Shown here one piece after another: positions 59,056 to 64,000 of a DNA stretch of 64,000 nt. Below the pieces are notes generated by a model. The model worked only from the letters and a program-made list of their open reading frames with translations. It made no database searches and was not told the DNA's origin. The position numbers were made by a program, and so were the translations under genes. The DNA lies in contig JANQBS010000184.1 in assembly GCA_033085395.1 (NCBI GenBank), positions 1-64,000 of the forward strand, written 5' to 3'. The stretch's first letter is position 1, and each line of letters starts with the position of its first letter. The DNA is from Xanthoparmelia taractica (lineage: Eukaryota > Ascomycota > Lecanoromycetes > Lecanorales > Parmeliaceae).

Positions 59056-60336
59056 TTAATCAATGCCTTTGAAGGCCATTACATGCTCCTGTCCTCCACT
59101 TTGGACTTTACCCTTGTTCCGCTTTCTTTTCTTCTTTTTCCTCTTCTGCTGCTCTTCGTCACTCCTCTCGTTACCATCTTCCTCACTTCTATCCTCATCA
59201 CTGCCAAAACAGTTGACCCTCTTACCATTCGTAGCCGCCAACCCCTCGTCTTCATCTTCCTCGTCCTCTCCAACATCTACCATATTGCTGTCCTCCCAAA
59301 CCCTGACGACCTGCCCACCCCCACTAATCATCCTTCCACCAACCTCAAAGCCCAAACCCAACACACCCTCGACCTCATCGTGTCTAGTTTCTGCTTCATG
59401 GAGCACCTTCGGCCTTTTCCTGCTCATATCCGCAAACCTCACGACCCCGTCGTCCATTCCCACCGCCACCATGGAGGTTTCCCCTACAGCAGCCAGCACA
59501 TCAGCACTAGCCCCTTTCCCCGCCACAGCAACTGTCTGTTCGTTATCGTCCCATGACCCAACCTGCCATATCCTCAGAATCCCCTTCTCACTCCCAATCA
59601 CCAGCTTTCTATCCACAATGCAAGAGCTCAGTAGTTCCTCCCCTTGATCCTCGCTTTTGACTAGTACGCCTTGTCGAATGTCCATTATCGCTACGGTACT
59701 GCCGCCCGTGGTAGCCCATTGTTGACTCAGCCCGGTTTTTGAATTTTCACTTGGCGGTAGTGGGGTTATGGAAGAGACATAGTCATCGTGTGGGTGGTGC
59801 GTTTGCTGGGGTTTGGAGGATGTAAACGTGGAGTCGGCGCGGAGATCGTAGAGGTAGAGGGCGGAGGAGTCCGTGGAGAGAAGGAGGGTTTGCGGCGTTT
59901 GGGCGTGGAGGACGGAAGTTGGATCAATTGAGTCACTGTTAGAGCCCCCAGCAAACCGTTAGCATGTACCATTTATAGCACCTCATCTACAACATATATG
60001 CGACTGGAGAACATACTTATGTAGCGGTACAGCAACCTTACTCGCAATCCGTCCGGTCTTGGTGGCCGCAACCTTCACGATCCCATCTGTCCCCGCCGAA
60101 AAGAGTTGCTCCCCATCGTGGTTAAAGCATAAGCTACGACAGCTTCCTTTGTGACGGCGGGTGCGCCATGCGGTTTCGATTGTGCTGTTGCGCGCTTCCT
60201 TGGGGTCTGAGGAGGGGAGGCGCTGGAGTTGAACATGGCCTGAGGCAAGGCCTAGAGCGAGGAGAGGAGAGCTGGGGTGAATAGCTTGAGCAAATAGATC
60301 GGAGCGAATAGGGTAGGTGCAAATCGAATTGAACAT
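59056..60336 (-). CDS. JIP5: WD-repeat protein Jip5 (WDR55 homologue)
   Basis: A nucleolar WD40 protein needed for large ribosomal subunit biogenesis (family knowledge). Exons 60336-60017 and 59935-59056 give 399 residues; the 81-base intron (GTATGT donor, GCTAAC branch, AACAG acceptor) splits an Asn codon and joins VAVPLHN to DSIDPTSVLHAQTP. The N-terminus MFNSICTYPIRSDLFAQAIH is typical. WD-like blades can be seen at GSCRSLCFNHDGEQLFSAGTDG, HDDYVSSITPLPPSENSK, IGSEKGILRIWQVG and VRVWEDSNMVDVGEDEED. An acidic stretch (GSDEDRSEEDGNERSDEE) and a highly basic tail (KRKKKKRKRNKGK) follow, as in other Jip5 proteins. It is convergent with the small secreted gene. Confidence 0.92.
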
Positions 60337-60536
60337 TGAAGGAAGGTTAGGGGGGTGTATTTTCTAGTTATGGGTTTGGCTAAAATATTCTGGGCCATTA
60401 TTTTGTGTCATATTCACAGTGAATCTGTACTGGATTACTGATGATAGATCGCTAACATACTACAGTTCCACTGATAAGATACATAGCACTTCTCATAGGT
60501 TCTACTTCTGTGGATTCTCCCATCTGCATGGGAATG

Positions 60537-63500
60537 CTACTTCTTTGTCTTCGTCTTCTTCGAAACTGTAGTCTCGCCAGCCGCCTTCTTCTTCCTCTTG
60601 CCTCTCGCAGATGAAGAAGGCTCGTCGTATGCTTCCTCCTCATTATCCTCTTCCTCTTCAGGTGGTTTGTACATGTCCTTAGCCCTATTAGACCTTCTCG
60701 TAGGCGCGGTCTCCTTATCGCTTTTGGCTACCTTCGTCTTTAACTTCGACTTCTTCCTGGGCGATTCGAGTTCTTCGTCTTCAGACTCATCTTCCTTTGG
60801 AGGATTAAATGCGTCGTTCTTGCGCTTCAGTGTTTTGCGACCTGTCGCCTTGCTGGCATCTGGTTGTTTAATTGTGTCCCTACTTTCTGCTTCGTCCTGC
60901 TGGCTCTCCGACGAAGCAGCATGAGCTGGAGCCTTCTGTTTCCTCTTCTTTCCTGTACCAGGTTTCTCGGCTCCTGGTTCTGTTTCCTCTGGTGCTTGCG
61001 GCTTGACAAGGTTACGGCTTCTAGTTCGCTTCTCCCTTTCAGCTTTTGCTTCTGCTGGTCTGAAGAGTGGAAACTCTGACACGCTGGTCTCGCATTTCTC
61101 TGCATGCTTAGCCTTGGCCTGTAACAGAGATTAGCAGAGACCTCGAGTAGGCTGGGTATAGTCTCACATTAGCACTCATTTTGTCCACGCTTTTCAAGCA
61201 GACATTGCAGTATCGTAGTTTCTCAAGATGTTCAGGTTGATTTGGCTGTTTAGGTTCTTCGTCCACCTCTCTCTGTGGGTCCGCATCTCTCGTTTGGATC
61301 CTCTCATCGAAATCTGGAGCAGCCTTCAACCGCCTCTCGAGTTCCACAGCCCGTTCTTGCAACGATTTGCGCTCCTTTGTGATATCTGCGAGGTCTGCCA
61401 GCAATCGGTCCCGCTCATGGGCGGCGTCTTGAAGGTGCTTGACTTGTTGCTGTAGCCGACTGCACTCTATTGCCGTGGTTTCAAGATCCTCGACCGGTTC
61501 TTGCAACAGGTCACGCTGCTTTGCAATATCTTCGAGGTTCCCAACCTGTTTTTGTAACAGGTCCGGCTTCTTTAATGTCTTTTTGAGGCCTCTAACCTGT
61601 TCTAGTAGCTGATCACGCTCCTCTTCGATCTTCCTATTATCACGATGAATGGACTCATGCTCATTTTGTTGCTATTCACGTCAGTCACTGCACCAGTAAT
61701 AGGAACATAAGACCTTACCTCAGCTGTGAGTGCATACATGTTCGTATGGCAATGCTGATGTTCACAGACGCCATCTTCAGCGTGTGCTTCTTCGATATGA
61801 AGTCGCAGGTGTTCCGAAATGGCCTGAAATCTATCAGTGGATGGCTTGAAAGTCGTAACACCTGAGCTTACCTCATAGGTTGATTCGCTCTGATTCTCAC
61901 CTAACCAGCTCGTACAATTTGGTTGCGGACACTGTTGCGGGGCTGGCTGGTGGACTATACTTTTCTGATGTAGCCTAAGGTGGTCTTGTTGTTGCTACGT
62001 AGGGTTAGCCTAACAATGTGGAAGCTGTAACGTCTGGCGCATTGTTACCAGTTTCGTCGCTCCTGCCCAGTCCTGCGGACAGAATGGACAAGAACATTGG
62101 AGCTTAGCTCTGTCCTCTGATGTTTTCAGTCGTTCCTTCAAGGCGCTCATTTCAGAAACTTTGTCCTCTGCAATCCTCAGTCGCTCGTGTAGGTTATCAC
62201 TCTTTTCAACGCTCGCCTCTGCAATCCTCAACCGTTCCTGCAGCTTAGCTGTTTCAGATACGTTGAGCAAGCCCGGTTGGATCGAGGGCAGATCCCGGCC
62301 TTCGCCTGCAGCTTTCATTGGATTGGGTCCATTGGACTGACCGGTAATCAAGCTACCGAGGTTGCCTGACGGTGGCTGGTTAGGCATGTCGGAAGCGATG
62401 ATGGATCCTCGGTCAATGCGCGGAGCTATTCCTGATATTGACTGATGCACGTCGGGCACACCTCCGGGTTCCTCTCCGTACATGACATTCTCAGGCTCGG
62501 GAGAGCCGTTACCTAGGAAATCGGACCCGTCTGTGTCATCTTCTTCGACAACATCGCGTATAAAGATCTCTGTAGGGTGAGATCCCGGTTTTGCTGGTGT
62601 GGCCGAGAGCTCAGCAAAAATTTTCTGGATGCTGGCGTTCACTACCAAAATCGACTTGCGATCGAGGTCGAAGGAGCCATGGTCGGGTATGTCAAGACTC
62701 AAGTGGTCTGAATTCGGATGGGCGGATAACTCCCAATTGAATAGAAACTCGACGGCCTTCTCAAAACGCATACTGTTCAAGTTCAAAGTTGTGGGATTGT
62801 GCCAGTTTGCGGAACAGTAGCAGTAGCCAACGTTCGGGCGCACCAGCTTCAAGTCGTACTTCAAGTCGCCCACACCACCTGAGTCAAAGCCTGAGTCAAT
62901 GTTCCACGAAGATTGATACCTCGTGGAGCGAATTCGGAACTTGTTGTCTCGCTGGCCAAAGAATGGTTTGATATTCTCCTGAAAACTACGATTCGAGGCG
63001 GGAGATACGGACACAATTTTCTCTTGACGGACATCCTTTCCAGGCTCCAGGATGTCAAGGAACATATCTCTAATTCCGGTAGGACCCTTTTCAGCTTCAG
63101 CTTCATCTTCCTCATACTGATACTCTTTCTCATCCTCCTCCTCATTCTTAACCAGCCAGCAAGCCATGGCGTACAAAGCTTTGTGAGTGAATTCTCTCAG
63201 ATACATACCTCCTCTGTTGAATTGGAGTAGGACTTCAGCTTCAAGTGCGAGTTGCGCGGAACCTGGTGAGACACTCAGTTGAAGAACTGGGTCGATGTCA
63301 CTAGCGGGTCGCCCTTCAGGCGGCTCCCTACCCAAAGCTGGCGTATTGATGTCGTTGTAATGATCCAGAAATTCCAGTGGCTGTTTGTTTTGTGTATTCT
63401 GCTGCTCCTCGGGTCCGCGCTGTACCTTTTCTTTCCGCTCGTTCTCTAGCGTTGCAATCTTAGCTGTTGTCGCTGGCGAGGGCGGGTTTTGGTCAAATAA

Positions 63501-64000
63501 CTTGCCCCAATCGATTGGCTCTCCTGCGGTCACGGGATCCAAATCGCCTGCCTTCGTCCAAAAGTGAAAGGAAGGTAACTCGTCTTGACTCAGGCTAATA
63601 TAAAACAAGTTACGAAGGTTCTTCTCATCGTCGGCTCCTTGTTCAGCCGTTTTCCTGAAAGAGACCATGGAGCTTAATGGAGGCCGGGAGATTGGCTGGT
63701 CGCCTATAGCAGTAAGACCTCGCGTTTCAAATTCGTAGATATCATTCAAGGTAATGATTGCTGTTTTAGGATTCACAATCCCTACGAAGTCCGAAGCTCG
63801 AAAAAGTTTGCCTGACCGAAGGAATCCCGATAGGACACCCTGACGAGCGTCCTTGATCATCTCAAAGTTCGGCTTCCTGGGGTTCTTCTCCCGAGGTACA
63901 CGTCGCTTTCCCACAGGCGTATCGAAAGACGTAGGAGGAGGAGGAGCGATAGCAGCGTCCTGACCACCTTTCAAACGAGGCTCTAGAAGCGAAGTGAGAG
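60537..64000 (-). CDS. Multi-zinc-finger coiled-coil protein, 5' end outside the window
   Basis: One gene read through five exons: 64000-62049 (open at the window edge, so N-terminus missing), 61994-61872, 61823-61719, 61671-61168 and 61118-60537. All four introns are phase 0 and 47-54 bases. Exon 1 has an ordered region (ARQGVLSGFLRSGKLFRASD, FKYDLK-like blocks, SANWHNPTTLNL), an acidic segment, then internal heptad repeats (LQERLRIAEASVEKSDNLHE). Four zinc-finger-like motifs follow: CPFC ... HLRLH, CPQPNC ... HLRLH, CEHQHC ... HESIH and CNVC ... HAEKC. Between fingers 3 and 4 is a long coiled coil (LLQKQVGNLEDIAKQRDLLQ). The C-terminus is Lys/Glu-rich with KKKAAGETTVSKKTKTKK, a likely nuclear signal. 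About 1090 residues lie in the window. No named family is recognised; a nuclear or cytoskeletal scaffold is possible. Each finger is split by an intron (see findings). Confidence 0.8.

Overview
This window comes from the nuclear genome of a filamentous ascomycete (Pezizomycotina). The evidence is spliced genes with GT-AG introns of mostly 45-80 bases and CTAAC/CTGAC-type branch sites, a Zn2Cys6 transcription factor, several GPI-anchored or secreted proteins of fungal type, and fungal versions of core enzymes. The class cannot be fixed from what is visible. Nothing looks like a telomere, centromere, rDNA, tRNA gene, CRISPR array or intact transposon. All exon borders were read by eye from splice signals and frame continuity, so they are models.

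Layout. 1-6.2 kb: a PPZ-type protein phosphatase, a Cys-rich coiled-coil protein of unknown role and a GPI-anchored surface protein. 6.4-9.3 kb (minus): one gene that appears to join an alpha/beta-hydrolase (SesB-like) to a caspase-like C14 domain. 9.5-14 kb: a conserved fungal protein of unknown role and a SAM-PH protein. 14-25 kb: a Zn2Cys6 regulator, molybdenum cofactor sulfurase and a five-exon secreted protein. 25-31 kb: repeat-rich DNA, a Pro/Ser/Thr-rich protein and another conserved unknown. 32-42 kb: an Izh3-like PAQR receptor and a THOC5-like protein (divergent), a 3-beta-HSD/Erg26-like dehydrogenase, a large secreted Cys-rich protein and a dienelactone hydrolase-family protein. 43-50 kb: a single-span membrane protein, minisatellites, Gpi10 and ornithine aminotransferase (divergent). 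51-64 kb: a Pro/Ala-rich GPI protein, a Cys-pair-repeat protein, an unknown gene with an apparent frameshift, a decayed copy of a gene tail, a tiny secreted protein, Jip5, and a multi-zinc-finger coiled-coil gene cut by the window end.

Functionally this is ordinary housekeeping (GPI-anchor synthesis, arginine catabolism, molybdoenzyme maturation, mRNA export, ribosome biogenesis) mixed with lineage-restricted surface and secreted proteins. There is no operon-like grouping and no secondary-metabolite cluster. The two most unusual items are the hydrolase-caspase fusion (a candidate regulated-cell-death or allorecognition protein) and the terminal gene, in which each of four zinc fingers is split by a phase-0 intron exactly four residues before its first histidine.
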